Of a stretch of DNA of 64,000 nt, positions 9,475 to 17,171 are shown in pieces; the first letter of the stretch is position 1, and each line of letters opens with the position of its first letter. The translations under genes were made by a program, and so were the position numbers. Under the pieces are notes generated by a model. It worked only from the letters and a program-made list of their open reading frames with translations, was not told the DNA's origin and did no database searches. This DNA is from Denitrovibrio sp. (lineage in GTDB: Bacteria; Chrysiogenota; Deferribacteres; Deferribacterales; Geovibrionaceae), in NCBI GenBank assembly GCA_002869185.1, contig PKTN01000005.1:248001-312000 (forward strand), given 5' to 3'.

Positions 9475-11235
9475 ATGTTAAAATACTTTTTTATTCTATT
9501 TACGTTCAGTAGTTTATTATTTGCGACAATATCTTTTGCTCATGATTTTTCACATGACCACCCTACCACAATCAGTAAACCTAAGATTAACTTCAGTCAG
9601 GAAGAGCGAGACTATATTGAGAAAAAGAAAACCATCGTCATGTGCACAGACCCTAACTGGATGCCATATGAAAAGTTCGATAAGAATGGAGTATACACAG
9701 GTATTGCTGCTGATTATCACGATATAATTAGTCACTACACTGGATTGGACTATATCATTGTTCATACTAAAACTTGGCCAGAAACCTTAGCTCTCGCCAA
9801 AGCCGGAGATTGTGATCTACTCTCAATCCTAAATTCTACTCCAGAAAGGACTAAATATCTTAATTTTACTGATGAATTCATTGATTCACCTTCTATATTT
9901 GTTACTCGAGAGCGTGACAAGTTCATAAATGGTATCGATGATCTAAAAGGTAAAACACTCGCCATAGTTAAGGGTTACATGATAGATGAGCTAATAAAAG
10001 CAAACCACCCAAGCATAAAAAGAATATACGCAGATAACATCCCTGAAGCTCTAAAAATGGTAAGTGAAGGTAAAGCATTTGCGACAGCGGGGTCATTACT
10101 TGAAATGTCTTATAATATTAGTACATCAGGAATGCTTAACCTCAAAATAACTGGTGATGCAAAGTATGATTACAAGCTAAAAGTAGGTGTTAAGAAATCA
10201 GATCTTATTCTGTTGTCTATTATGCAAAAGACCCTGGCTAGCATCTCAAAAGTGCAACGTGGGCAAATTCTTAACAACTGGGTTTCAATCAACTATCAAC
10301 AAAATCAGAACCACAAGTACCTTTGGAAGATTATAATTATATTCTCAATCATTCTTGTAATAATAGGTGCTAAGAACATAGTCACAGCAAAATATAACAA
10401 TAAACTTATTAATCTAAATAAAAAGCTAGAGCTAAAAGTAGTCGAAGAAGCTACTAAGCGTATTGAAAACGAACGGTTACTGATGCAGCAATCTAAACAT
10501 GCTGCCATGGGAGATATGATTGGTGCAATAGCCCACCAGTGGAGACAGCCCCTAAATGCAGTAGGGCTTATTGTTCAGGACACAGAGGATGCATATGAAA
10601 CAGGAACTCTATCTAAAGATCTATTGAAAGATAATGTTGCAAAGACTATGGCACTCATTTTACAGATGTCTAACACTATAGATGACTTCAGTAATTTTTT
10701 TAAACCAAATAAGGACTTAGAGAATTTCCGTATTTGTATGATAATATCTGAAGTTTCTAATATGTTTCTTCCACAGATGAAAAGTCACGGCATAAAGCTA
10801 TTGCTAAGCTGTACAGACATGAAGCTTGATAATAACGTCTACAACTCAAATTCTAATTTTGATTGTTGCCACTCTGTAGTTGTTGAAGGTTATCCTAATG
10901 AGTTTAAGCATGTGGTACTTAACATACTTAAAAACGCTATGGACGCTTTTGATGAATCTACTAAAAAAGACAAGACTATAAATGTCTATATAGACATTGC
11001 AAACGATGGCTTTGCAGTATTAAAAATAAGTGACAATGGTGGCGGCATCAGGGAAGAAATTAAACATCGCATATTCGAACCTTACTTTACAACAAAGGCT
11101 GATAACAAAGGCGTTGGGATAGGTTTATACATGTCAAAACAGATCATACAAAACATGGGTGGCGATATGTGGTTTGAAAATATTGATGATGGTGCTGCAT
11201 TCTTCATAAAGCTAAAAGTTATTCCTAAGTTATAG
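9475..11235 (+). CDS. transporter-substrate-binding-domain sensor histidine kinase
   Basis: A 586-residue membrane kinase. After a signal-anchor segment comes a periplasmic SBP_bac_3-like ligand domain (about residues 45-270; TIVMCTDPNWMPYEKFDKNGVYTG), a transmembrane helix (about 282-302; IIIIFSIILVIIGAK), a coiled linker, and a HisKA/HATPase pair with the H-box GAIAHQWRQPLN, N-box NILKNAMDAF, and G-boxes DNGGGI and GVGIGLYMSK. It should phosphorylate a response regulator on binding a small solute. No regulator gene lies beside it, so it is an orphan kinase. The ATG has no obvious Shine-Dalgarno sequence. Confidence 0.9.
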   Translation: MLKYFFILFTFSSLLFATISFAHDFSHDHPTTISKPKINFSQEERDYIEKKKTIVMCTDPNWMPYEKFDKNGVYTGIAADYHDIISHYTGLDYIIVHTKTWPETLALAKAGDCDLLSILNSTPERTKYLNFTDEFIDSPSIFVTRERDKFINGIDDLKGKTLAIVKGYMIDELIKANHPSIKRIYADNIPEALKMVSEGKAFATAGSLLEMSYNISTSGMLNLKITGDAKYDYKLKVGVKKSDLILLSIMQKTLASISKVQRGQILNNWVSINYQQNQNHKYLWKIIIIFSIILVIIGAKNIVTAKYNNKLINLNKKLELKVVEEATKRIENERLLMQQSKHAAMGDMIGAIAHQWRQPLNAVGLIVQDTEDAYETGTLSKDLLKDNVAKTMALILQMSNTIDDFSNFFKPNKDLENFRICMIISEVSNMFLPQMKSHGIKLLLSCTDMKLDNNVYNSNSNFDCCHSVVVEGYPNEFKHVVLNILKNAMDAFDESTKKDKTINVYIDIANDGFAVLKISDNGGGIREEIKHRIFEPYFTTKADNKGVGIGLYMSKQIIQNMGGDMWFENIDDGAAFFIKLKVIPKL

Positions 11236-11260
11236 ATAACCAAAAATAGGCATTAGAAAA

Positions 11261-11287
11261 GCCCTACAGTAAGAATAACTGAAGGGC
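11261..11287 (-). terminator. 3' hairpin of repeat-array unit, copy 1
   Basis: On the minus strand GCCCTTCAGT/ACTGTAGGGC forms a stem with one mismatch and a loop TATTCTT, followed by TTTTC. The homologous hairpin in copy 2 has different base pairs but the same shape. Confidence 0.65.
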
Positions 11288-11290
11288 CTT

Positions 11291-11326
11291 TCAAGAAAAC
11301 AATTCCGAATCTTCTTCTAAACCCAT
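11291..11326 (-). CDS. putative 11-codon ORF in repeat-array unit, copy 1
   Basis: ATG GGT ... TGA encodes MGLEEDSELFS. AGGAG lies 8 nt upstream and directly abuts the closing stem. The stop is just before the terminator hairpin. The counterpart in copy 2 has the same length and start context but only partly similar residues, so translation is uncertain. Confidence 0.3.
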   Translation of the reverse strand: MGLEEDSELFS

Positions 11327-11361
11327 TGGACTATCTCCTGCTGCGGTTTATCGAGTCCATC

Positions 11362-11620
11362 ACTTGAAGATCCTTTAAATCCTCCGATCTGAAATCTCTA
11401 AATCTAAAATCCTTTGAATCTCTGAATCTCTAAAATCTTTCGAAACTCTGAAACTGTGAAACTCTAAATCTGCGAGACATAGAAACTTGAACTCTCGGGT
11501 CTTTCTCTGAAATCCTGAGCCTTTGAAACTCTTCAACGAGTCTTTGATACTCTAGGGGATTCTGCGTCTACTGAGACTTTGATACTCTCGGGACTCTGCG
11601 ATATTTTGAAACTTTGAAAC
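11362..11620 (-). repeat. degenerate short-word repeat array, copy 1
   Basis: About 260 bp made almost only of words such as TGAATCTCT, TGAAACTCT and TGATACTCT (plus-strand reading) in irregular spacing. The vocabulary is the same as in the regular 35-bp array of copy 2 but without a fixed period. Stops occur in every frame and there is no sustained ORF. Confidence 0.8.
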
Positions 11621-11641
11621 ATTGGCACCGCAGCCATACAT

Positions 11642-11671
11642 TTAATATGGTTAGCCTATACTTATTTGCAA
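11642..11671 (-). promoter_or_regulatory. predicted sigma70-like promoter of copy 1
   Basis: On the minus strand TTGCAA, an 18-nt spacer and TATTAA lie so that transcription should begin at about the ATGG/GGCTGCGG that opens the unit. The same -35 beginning (TTGCA) and placement occur in copy 2. Confidence 0.5.
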
Positions 11672-11823
11672 TAGTTTTTTATTATTTTTCGAATATATTC
11701 TTCGACGCATAAGATAAAGGTCTCAGATGAGTTATTTAATGTCGAAAGAAAATTTTTCATTGGATTGCTGATTGGGATCTAAATGAGCAGAGAGGTCGCG
11801 ATTCAAGCCTATAAAGTAGAAAA

Positions 11824-11852
11824 GCCCCCTCAGTAAAAATAACCGAAGAGGC
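11824..11852 (-). terminator. 3' hairpin of repeat-array unit, copy 2
   Basis: On the minus strand GCCTCTTCGGT pairs with ACTGAGGGGGC over 11 bp (several G-U) with loop TATTTTT, followed by TTTTC. The G-U pairs would be A-C mismatches on the plus strand, so this is a minus-strand element. Confidence 0.65.
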
Positions 11853-11855
11853 TTT

Positions 11856-11891
11856 TCAAAAAATTGACTCTAAGTCTTCTACTGAACCCAT
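11856..11891 (-). CDS. putative 11-codon ORF in repeat-array unit, copy 2
   Basis: It encodes MGSVEDLESIF, with AGGAG 8 nt upstream directly adjoining the closing stem, and ends just before the hairpin. The same frame is open upstream through the array for about 145 codons but has no start codon there and is closed immediately upstream in copy 1, so only the short ORF is shared. Confidence 0.3.
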   Translation of the reverse strand: MGSVEDLESIF

Positions 11892-12015
11892 TAGACTATC
11901 TCCTGCTGCGGACTGGTTTCTGGAGCGGTCGGGTTCTGAAACTGAATCTGATCTGAATCTGTTCTGAAACTTGAAACTGAATCTGAGTCTAAATCTCTTT
12001 CGGAAACTTGAAACC

Positions 12016-12370
12016 GGATCTGAGTCTGAATCTCTTCGGAAACTGAAATCGGATCTGAGTCTAAATCTCTTTGGAAACTGAAACTGGATCTGAGTCTGAA
12101 TCTCTTCGGAAACTGAAACCGGATCTGAGTCTGAATCTCTTTGGAAACTGAAACTTGTTCTAAGTCTGAATCTCTTCGGAAACTGAAACTGGATCTGAGT
12201 CTGAATCTCTTCGGAAACTGAAATCGGATCTGAGTCTAAATCTCTTTGGAAACTGAAATCGGATCTGAGTCTAAATCTCTTTGGAAACTGAAACTAGGAT
12301 CTGAGTCTAAAATCTCGGTCGGAAACTGAAACTAGGATCTGAGTCTAAAATCTCTACTGGATCTAAATCG
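12016..12370 (-). repeat. 35-bp tandem repeat array, copy 2
   Basis: About ten head-to-tail units with plus-strand consensus GGATCTGAGTCTGAATCT followed by CTTCGGAAACTGAAACC. Units beginning at 12016, 12051, 12086, 12121, 12156, 12191, 12226 and 12261 are exactly 35 bp; the last ones are 36, 38 and longer. Variation is concentrated at a few positions (GAA/AAA, TTCGG/TTTGG, ACC/ATC/ACT). The period is not a multiple of three, so the array cannot encode a constant peptide repeat. Confidence 0.92.
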
Positions 12371-12425
12371 GAAACTGAATCGGGCCGAATCTCCTTTTCA
12401 AAAGATCTCTCCGCAGCCATTTCTT

Positions 12426-12454
12426 TATATAAGACATGAACTAAAAAAATGCAA
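12426..12454 (-). promoter_or_regulatory. predicted sigma70-like promoter of copy 2
   Basis: On the minus strand TTGCAT, a 17-nt spacer and TATATA place the start at or within the ATGG that opens the unit. It is divergent from comM, whose start is about 90 bp away. Confidence 0.5.
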
Positions 12455-12546
12455 CAACTAATTTTGGAATTCACGAAAATTACTACAATACATTTACTTA
12501 TCCTATTCGTTAACTTATAATCTTTAAAAAGTTTAATGGATGTAAA

Positions 12547-14055
12547 ATGTTTTCAAAAGTCTTTAGCGCACATGTTAATGGTGTTGATGCCGAAGTTGTC
12601 GAAGTTGAAACAGATATAGCCTCTATGGGATTACCTGCCTTCAACATGGTGGGTCTTGCTGACGCAGCTGTCAGAGAGAGCCGAGACCGTGTACGATCTG
12701 CGTTAAAAAATATAAACATGAATGTCTTTGCAAAACCTATCACCATAAACCTTGCTCCAGCTGACTTTAAAAAGGATGGAACTCATTTTGATCTACCTCT
12801 TGCGGTTGGTCTAGCGATATCAGGAGGCTTCATCTCCGGAGACTCTGACGACACTATATATGCTGGCGAGCTATCCTTAGATGGCAAGCTAAGAGGTGTT
12901 AGCGGTATACTACCTATAACAATCGCAGCCAAAGAAGCAGGATTTAAAAAGATAGTTTTACCTAGCCAAAATGCTGACGAGGCGGCTATCGTTGAAGGTA
13001 TAGATGTCTTCTCTATGACATCACTAGACGAAGCTCTCAGTTTTGCTAATGGCTCCTCAAGCTTTTCTCCTCATAAAGTTGACGCTATGGCTCTCTTTAG
13101 TAAGAACAGCTTTTACAAAGATGACTTTTCTGAAGTTAAAGGTCAACAAACGGCAAGACGCTGTGCTGAGATTGCGGCGGCTGGAATGCATAATTTACTT
13201 ATGATCGGTTCTCCAGGTAGCGGTAAGACTATGATCGCTCGCAGACTACCTAGTATTATGCCTGAGATGACCCTGTCGGAAGCCATCGAAACAACTAAAA
13301 TCCATTCTGTTGCTGGTTTTGTAAAATCTGCTAAAGACCTTAAAAGCTCAAGACCATTTTTTGCTCCCCACCACACAAGCAGCAATGTCTCTCTAATTGG
13401 TGGAACATCGAAAGCTGTCCCCGGTCAGGTAAGCTTGGCGACTAACGGAGTGCTCTTTTTGGACGAGCTATTGGAGTTCAACAGGAGCGTACTTGAGACC
13501 CTTAGGCAACCACTTGAAGATGGCGAAGTGACCATAGCAAGAGCTGCCAGAACTGTCACCTACCCTGCTAAGTTTATGCTAACAGCAGCGGCCAACCCAT
13601 GTCCATGTGGATATATGGGGGATAACAAAAAGCAGTGTTCATGCACCCAAGCACAAATCCAAAAATATAGGTCAAGACTTTCAGGTCCCCTGATGGACAG
13701 AATAGATCTTCACGTGGAGGTTCAGTCTGTCGACATATCTGACCTCTCTTCTATGAACGAAGGGGAGGCATCAGAGACAATAAGAGATAGGGTGAAGCTA
13801 GCTCATAATATCCAATTAGAGCGCTCAGGAACTTTCAACAGTAGACTGAGTGAAAAAGAATTAAAAAAATTCTGCAAGCTAGATGAGAAAGGGAAGAAGA
13901 TCATAGAGATGGCTTCTAAAAAATATTCTCTATCTGCAAGAGCTTATTCAAAAATATTAAAGACATCACGGACAATTGCAGACCTCGAAGGGGTAAAAGA
14001 TATCCAATCTAAACATCTACTAGAATCACTACAATACCGCATGCTTACAGACTGA
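12547..14055 (+). CDS. comM: YifB/ComM family Mg-chelatase-like AAA+ ATPase
   Basis: A 502-residue protein related to ComM, a helicase promoting branch migration during natural transformation. Order: N-terminal ChlI/Lon-protease-like domain (MFSKVFSAHVNGVDAEVVEVE, LPAFNMVGLADAAVRESRDRVRSAL), AAA+ module with Walker A GSPGSGKT and Walker B NGVLFLDELLEF, a cysteine motif ANPCPCGY...CSCTQAQIQKYRSRLSGPLMDRIDLHVEV, and the C-terminal helical domain ending in ADLEGVKDIQSKHLLESLQYR. Full length. The ATG has only a weak GGAT upstream. It is transcribed divergently from the repeat-array unit. Confidence 0.92.
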   Translation: MFSKVFSAHVNGVDAEVVEVETDIASMGLPAFNMVGLADAAVRESRDRVRSALKNINMNVFAKPITINLAPADFKKDGTHFDLPLAVGLAISGGFISGDSDDTIYAGELSLDGKLRGVSGILPITIAAKEAGFKKIVLPSQNADEAAIVEGIDVFSMTSLDEALSFANGSSSFSPHKVDAMALFSKNSFYKDDFSEVKGQQTARRCAEIAAAGMHNLLMIGSPGSGKTMIARRLPSIMPEMTLSEAIETTKIHSVAGFVKSAKDLKSSRPFFAPHHTSSNVSLIGGTSKAVPGQVSLATNGVLFLDELLEFNRSVLETLRQPLEDGEVTIARAARTVTYPAKFMLTAAANPCPCGYMGDNKKQCSCTQAQIQKYRSRLSGPLMDRIDLHVEVQSVDISDLSSMNEGEASETIRDRVKLAHNIQLERSGTFNSRLSEKELKKFCKLDEKGKKIIEMASKKYSLSARAYSKILKTSRTIADLEGVKDIQSKHLLESLQYRMLTD

Positions 14056-14330
14056 TTGCATACATGACTAAAATGTCTACTTCATAGTTATTTTCAATAG
14101 CACATATCCTTTCGCATATTTTTACAACCATCAAAATTTAAAACAGTGAATCATTTGCTAACATTATTGAAATAAATAATGAGCATATGCCTACTTTACT
14201 TAGTAATATATAGTTAAATTTTCCACTTTATATACAAAATGCGATAAAATAACACACCCGGCAATATGGTTATTATCGGCATAATAGAACACACTGTATA
14301 AATTATATACCTGATAAATATGGACTATAT

Positions 14331-14350
14331 ATTAGAACGTGTGTTCTAAT
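14331..14350. promoter_or_regulatory. LexA/Din-box-like palindrome
   Basis: ATTAGAACGTGTGTTCTAAT is fully palindromic except for the central four bases and fits GAAC-N4-GTTC, the core of the Gram-positive-type SOS (Din) box. It lies about 160 bp upstream of the DHOD-like gene and also resembles operators of other winged-helix repressors, so the LexA assignment is tentative. Confidence 0.45.
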
Positions 14351-14377
14351 TCTGCAAAACGGAAACACCCTGTTGCT

Positions 14378-14401
14378 TTTTAGTAAAACACCGTACTAAA
14401 A
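14378..14401. repeat. 8-bp inverted repeat
   Basis: TTTTAGTA and TACTAAAA flank an 8-bp centre (AAACACCG). It lies between the palindrome at 14331 and the DHOD-like gene and could be a second operator. There is no T-tract, so it is not a terminator. Confidence 0.4.
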
Positions 14402-14511
14402 TCACTAAAATACCATTTGCTTTGAACATCTCAGTTATGTATCATTAATCATAATACATTCATATGCCCAGAAAATTTTTGGACATAAGTCAACAATGAA
14501 CGGAGATAATC

Positions 14512-15507
14512 ATGCCTGATTTAAGAACTAGCTATATGGGGCTTCAGTTGAAAAATCCTATAATAATAGGTAGCAGCACATTGACAGACACCCCTGAAAA
14601 GATAAAAGCTCTCGAAGATAATGGTGCAGCTGCGGTTGTACTTAAATCACTCTTTGAAGAAGAGGTCAGAAATGTCTCCGACTCATCTCAATGCTGCAAC
14701 TATCACCCAGAGGCGTATTATTACGACATGAGTGACGCTGGAATGCTATACGGCATATCCGAGTATCTAGAGCTTATTAAAGAAGCTAAAAAAATTGTTG
14801 ATATCCCTATTATTGCAAGTATCTGCTGTGAAAATGCTGAATGGTGGTCAACCTATCCTAAGAAGCTTGAAAAAGCGGGTGCAGACGCTATAGAACTTAA
14901 CCTCAATCTGCTTTCACTCGATGCGAATGAAGATCCAGTACAAAATTATCTTAAAACTATCGAAATAATTGACACAGTAAAAAAGAATATCTCTATACCT
15001 TTCTCTGTAAAGATCTCTCCTTACTGCTGCTCTATCCCTTATCTTGTAAATATGTTTAAAACTAATGGTGCCTCTGGCGTTGTTATGTTCTCTAGGCTTT
15101 TCAGAGTTGGAATTAACTTAGAGACAATTGAGTGTGAACCTGCTGACTACTACAGCTCTCCAAATGAAACCTATAAAGTTCTCAGGTGGATTAATATCGT
15201 TTCCGAGCAACTGGATGTTGAGCTATGTGGAAACACAGGCATCCACTCCTCTAAAGAGGTTCTTCAGCACCTTTTAGCTGGAGCATCAGCTGTTCAAATG
15301 GTTTCAAGTATATACAAGAATGGACCAGAAATTATCAAGCAGACCATAGAAGAGATTGAGCAATATATGTTTGAAAGACAGTTCAACAACCTTAAAGAGA
15401 TGAAAGGATTTCTTCGTAGTGACGAAAAAGATTTCGACCTTATGTACTTTAATTCTCTAACCCACGACAGGTTCCAACTCGCAGATGGTATGGAACTAGG
15501 CTCCTAA
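14512..15507 (+). CDS. dihydroorotate dehydrogenase-like flavoprotein
   Basis: A 331-residue FMN-binding TIM-barrel protein of the DHOD-like branch (MPDLRTSYMGLQLKNPIIIGSSTLT; EKAGADAIELNLN; FSVKISPY; LCGNTGIHSSKEVLQHLLAGASAVQMVS). These are not the pyrimidine-pathway PyrD but homologues of unknown substrate. Cysteines are unusually frequent around the active site (SQCCNYH, ASICCENAEWW, SPYCCSIPY), which other family members do not usually show, as far as I recall. The ATG has CGGAGA about 6 nt upstream, and a strong terminator follows. It is monocistronic downstream of a palindromic operator-like site. Confidence 0.85.
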   Translation: MPDLRTSYMGLQLKNPIIIGSSTLTDTPEKIKALEDNGAAAVVLKSLFEEEVRNVSDSSQCCNYHPEAYYYDMSDAGMLYGISEYLELIKEAKKIVDIPIIASICCENAEWWSTYPKKLEKAGADAIELNLNLLSLDANEDPVQNYLKTIEIIDTVKKNISIPFSVKISPYCCSIPYLVNMFKTNGASGVVMFSRLFRVGINLETIECEPADYYSSPNETYKVLRWINIVSEQLDVELCGNTGIHSSKEVLQHLLAGASAVQMVSSIYKNGPEIIKQTIEEIEQYMFERQFNNLKEMKGFLRSDEKDFDLMYFNSLTHDRFQLADGMELGS

Positions 15508-15522
15508 GTAACTAAATAGCAA

Positions 15523-15550
15523 GGCATGTTAACTTACGTGCCTTTTTTTT
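15523..15550 (+). terminator. rho-independent terminator
   Basis: GGCATG...CGTGCC stem followed by eight Ts, ending the DHOD-like transcript and only 9 nt before the next gene. Confidence 0.85.
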
Positions 15551-15559
15551 GAGGACTCT

Positions 15560-15748
15560 ATGCGGCTACTTCTTTTATTTTGTTTTTCAATGATCCTCTT
15601 TGCTGGATGCTACGCAAGAAGTACTTATGATATCCTTAGAATGACTCAAGAATTTAATTGTTCAAAATATGATGGGGTTCAAAAACGAAAATGCCTCGAA
15701 GGTTCTAAAACAAGTTATCAGCAATATAAGGCAAACAGAACTAATTAA
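15560..15748 (+). CDS. small lipoprotein
   Basis: A 62-residue predicted lipoprotein: hydrophobic signal MRLLLLFCFSMILFAGC with an LFAGC lipobox, then a short polar domain (FNCSKYDGVQKRKCLEGSKTSYQQYK) with two cysteines that might form a disulphide. GAGGA precedes the ATG. It ends 3 nt before the convergent Nudix gene. No family recognised. Confidence 0.7.
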   Translation: MRLLLLFCFSMILFAGCYARSTYDILRMTQEFNCSKYDGVQKRKCLEGSKTSYQQYKANRTN

Positions 15749-15751
15749 AGA

Positions 15752-16174
15752 CTACTTCCCAAATTTCCAAACAAAAATACTAATCAGCTCACGCATATCC
15801 TTCTTACTAACTTTTTTTAACGCCTTTTCAGGGCTCATCCAAGCCCTTTTACGGAAATCACTCTCCATCCAATCATCATAAACCTTAGTGACCTTCATCG
15901 CATACACTGTAACAGTGCAAACACCGCCCCACTTCTCCACTTCGTATATACAGACAGGAGAATCAGCAATCTTGCCTCTCACCCCTGCCTCTTCATAAGC
16001 CTCTTGCAAAGCAGACTCCTGAGGGGTCATATAAGGTTCTATCACACCTTTTGGTATGATCCATTTACCCTTCTTTCTCGAAGTGATCAACAACACCTCA
16101 AGCTCACCCTTGTGGATTCTGTATGGTATGACACCTGATTGCTTAAAGAAATAATCGGGGACTGTTTCAAACAT
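15752..16174 (-). CDS. Nudix hydrolase, DIPP-like
   Basis: A 140-residue Nudix protein. The Nudix box reads KGVIEPYMTPQESALQEAYEEAGV; it keeps the catalytic EExG-type glutamates but has the first E replaced by M and R by Q, a form common in diphosphoinositol-polyphosphate-phosphohydrolase-like bacterial members (GM-TP-ESA-QEA-EEAGV). It probably hydrolyses a nucleoside diphosphate-linked or polyphosphate compound. AAAGGTG precedes the ATG by 8 nt. Confidence 0.88.
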   Translation of the reverse strand: MFETVPDYFFKQSGVIPYRIHKGELEVLLITSRKKGKWIIPKGVIEPYMTPQESALQEAYEEAGVRGKIADSPVCIYEVEKWGGVCTVTVYAMKVTKVYDDWMESDFRKRAWMSPEKALKKVSKKDMRELISIFVWKFGK

Positions 16175-16224
16175 TATTTAATCACCTTTCTACGACTTGT
16201 GTTTATTTGTTATATCTCTTCTAA

Positions 16225-17067
16225 CTACTCAGTTGCAAATGCTTTCACTATATAGTCTTCTAAAGTATTACGAATGTTATCATCCTTGACCGCTTGCTTA
16301 TGCAAAGTGATAGGGATATGTGGTAGCTCAGGGAAGCCCTCATTTGTTCCCACAACATTAAATTCATCTGTTTTGACTCTCCATAAAACAGGAGCAACAG
16401 CTCGTCCAGATTGTACAGCAGCCTTAATAAGCTGACTACTTTCACTCTCATACGCTATCCTATGTTTCAGCCCAGCATTTGTCAGGCTCTTTAACGCTGA
16501 GTTTCTTGCAACACAATAACCAGGATAAACAGCTAGGGCAATCTCTTTATTATCATTCACATACGACTTAGACGCTAGCCACACAATCGACTCATATTTA
16601 AGGAGACGTCCACCCGGTTCATGCTCAGCTAAAATAGCAATATCTAACAGACCATCATCCAGCATCTCTTTCAAAGCGTGGCTAGGACCACATATCAACC
16701 CAACCCTAACATTAGGATACTTCTCTGCGAACTCATCCAAAATTGGCGGTAATAAAGTATCCGCATAATCCTCTGATGCTCCCAACTGGATAGCCCCCGT
16801 CAGATCCGACTCAACCAAGGCGGCACAAGCCTCATCATGCACTTTCAACATTTTGACTGCATGGATAAGCAATGTTTCTCCCGTTGCTGTCAGAGAAAGT
16901 TTTTTACCTTTTTGTAAAAATAGAGGTTTACCAATTTCCTCTGATAGCCTTTTCATCTGAAGGCTAATAGCGGACTGTGTCTTATAAAGCCTTGATGCCG
17001 CTTTTGTAAAGTTCATAGTCTCAGTGACAACGATAAATGCTTGGAGTAGCTCTAGTGATAAATTCAT
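16225..17067 (-). CDS. LysR family transcriptional regulator
   Basis: A 280-residue regulator with the N-terminal winged helix-turn-helix (LELLQAFIVVTETMNFTKAASRLYKTQSAISLQMKRLSEEIGKPLF) and a LysR substrate-binding domain from about residue 90 (GAIQLGASEDYADTLLPPIL). It is transcribed divergently from the carboxymuconolactone decarboxylase-family gene 104 bp away, the usual arrangement for a LysR target, so it probably controls that gene and perhaps the AEC transporter behind it. Confidence 0.92.
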   Translation of the reverse strand: MNLSLELLQAFIVVTETMNFTKAASRLYKTQSAISLQMKRLSEEIGKPLFLQKGKKLSLTATGETLLIHAVKMLKVHDEACAALVESDLTGAIQLGASEDYADTLLPPILDEFAEKYPNVRVGLICGPSHALKEMLDDGLLDIAILAEHEPGGRLLKYESIVWLASKSYVNDNKEIALAVYPGYCVARNSALKSLTNAGLKHRIAYESESSQLIKAAVQSGRAVAPVLWRVKTDEFNVVGTNEGFPELPHIPITLHKQAVKDDNIRNTLEDYIVKAFATE

Positions 17068-17171
17068 AATTAACCATAAATTATTTTTATCATTATATCA
17101 AGAATCATTCGTTAGACTTATTGATTTTTTATGGTTACTCTTTATATAAGAATTACAAAACGGAGGATTAC

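Larger units (their letters stand above)
11257..11637 (-). ncRNA. repeat-array RNA unit, copy 1 (putative)
   Basis: Read on the minus strand, a promoter is followed by ATGGCTGCGGT, a low-complexity array of short TCAGAGATT/AGTTTCAAAG-type words (about 280 nt), ACCGCAGC, AGGAGATAGTCCAATGGG, and a hairpin. The arms GCTGCGGT (11627-11634) and ACCGCAGC (11340-11347) pair perfectly over 8 bp and would close the array into one large loop. The 3' hairpin has arms at 11261-11270 and 11278-11287. The same arrangement recurs in copy 2. I infer a structured transcript; no known RNA family is recognised. Confidence 0.55.
11817..12420 (-). ncRNA. repeat-array RNA unit, copy 2 (putative)
   Basis: Read on the minus strand: promoter, ATGGCTGCGGA, an array of about ten 35-bp repeats, TCCGCAGC, AGGAGATAGTCTAATGGG, and a hairpin. 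The arms GCTGCGGA (12410-12417) and TCCGCAGC (11905-11912) pair over 8 bp. Compared with copy 1, the innermost pair has changed from T-A to A-T, a compensatory change. The 3' hairpin relies on G-U pairs that exist only in minus-strand RNA, which fixes the orientation. The array replaces that of copy 1 while the ends are conserved, so the ends appear to be the selected part. Confidence 0.58.
14056..14511. other. gene-free AT-rich region with operator-like palindromes
   Basis: 456 bp without a credible ORF. It contains a 20-bp perfect palindrome (14331-14350), a half-copy of it (TAGAACACA near 14285) and an 8-bp inverted repeat (14378-14401). It presumably holds the promoter of the DHOD-like gene; candidate -35/-10 boxes are not distinctive. 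No tRNA or known RNA was recognised. Confidence 0.6.

Noticed and set aside
11856-12293. A ~145-codon open frame on the minus strand through the repeat array ending AAGDSLMGSVEDLESIF
   Set aside because: It has no start codon, the out-of-phase 35-bp period makes it read three different peptides in turn, and the equivalent frame in copy 1 is closed by TAA just upstream of the shared end. Openness reflects the lack of stop words in the repeat.
12016-12370. CRISPR array
   Set aside because: Units are contiguous repeats with no unique spacers, and no cas genes are present.
12016-12370. CsrB/RsmZ-like RNA with repeated GGA motifs
   Set aside because: GGA occurs twice per unit only on the plus strand, while the promoters and the strand-specific hairpin point to the minus strand, whose repeats lack GGA.
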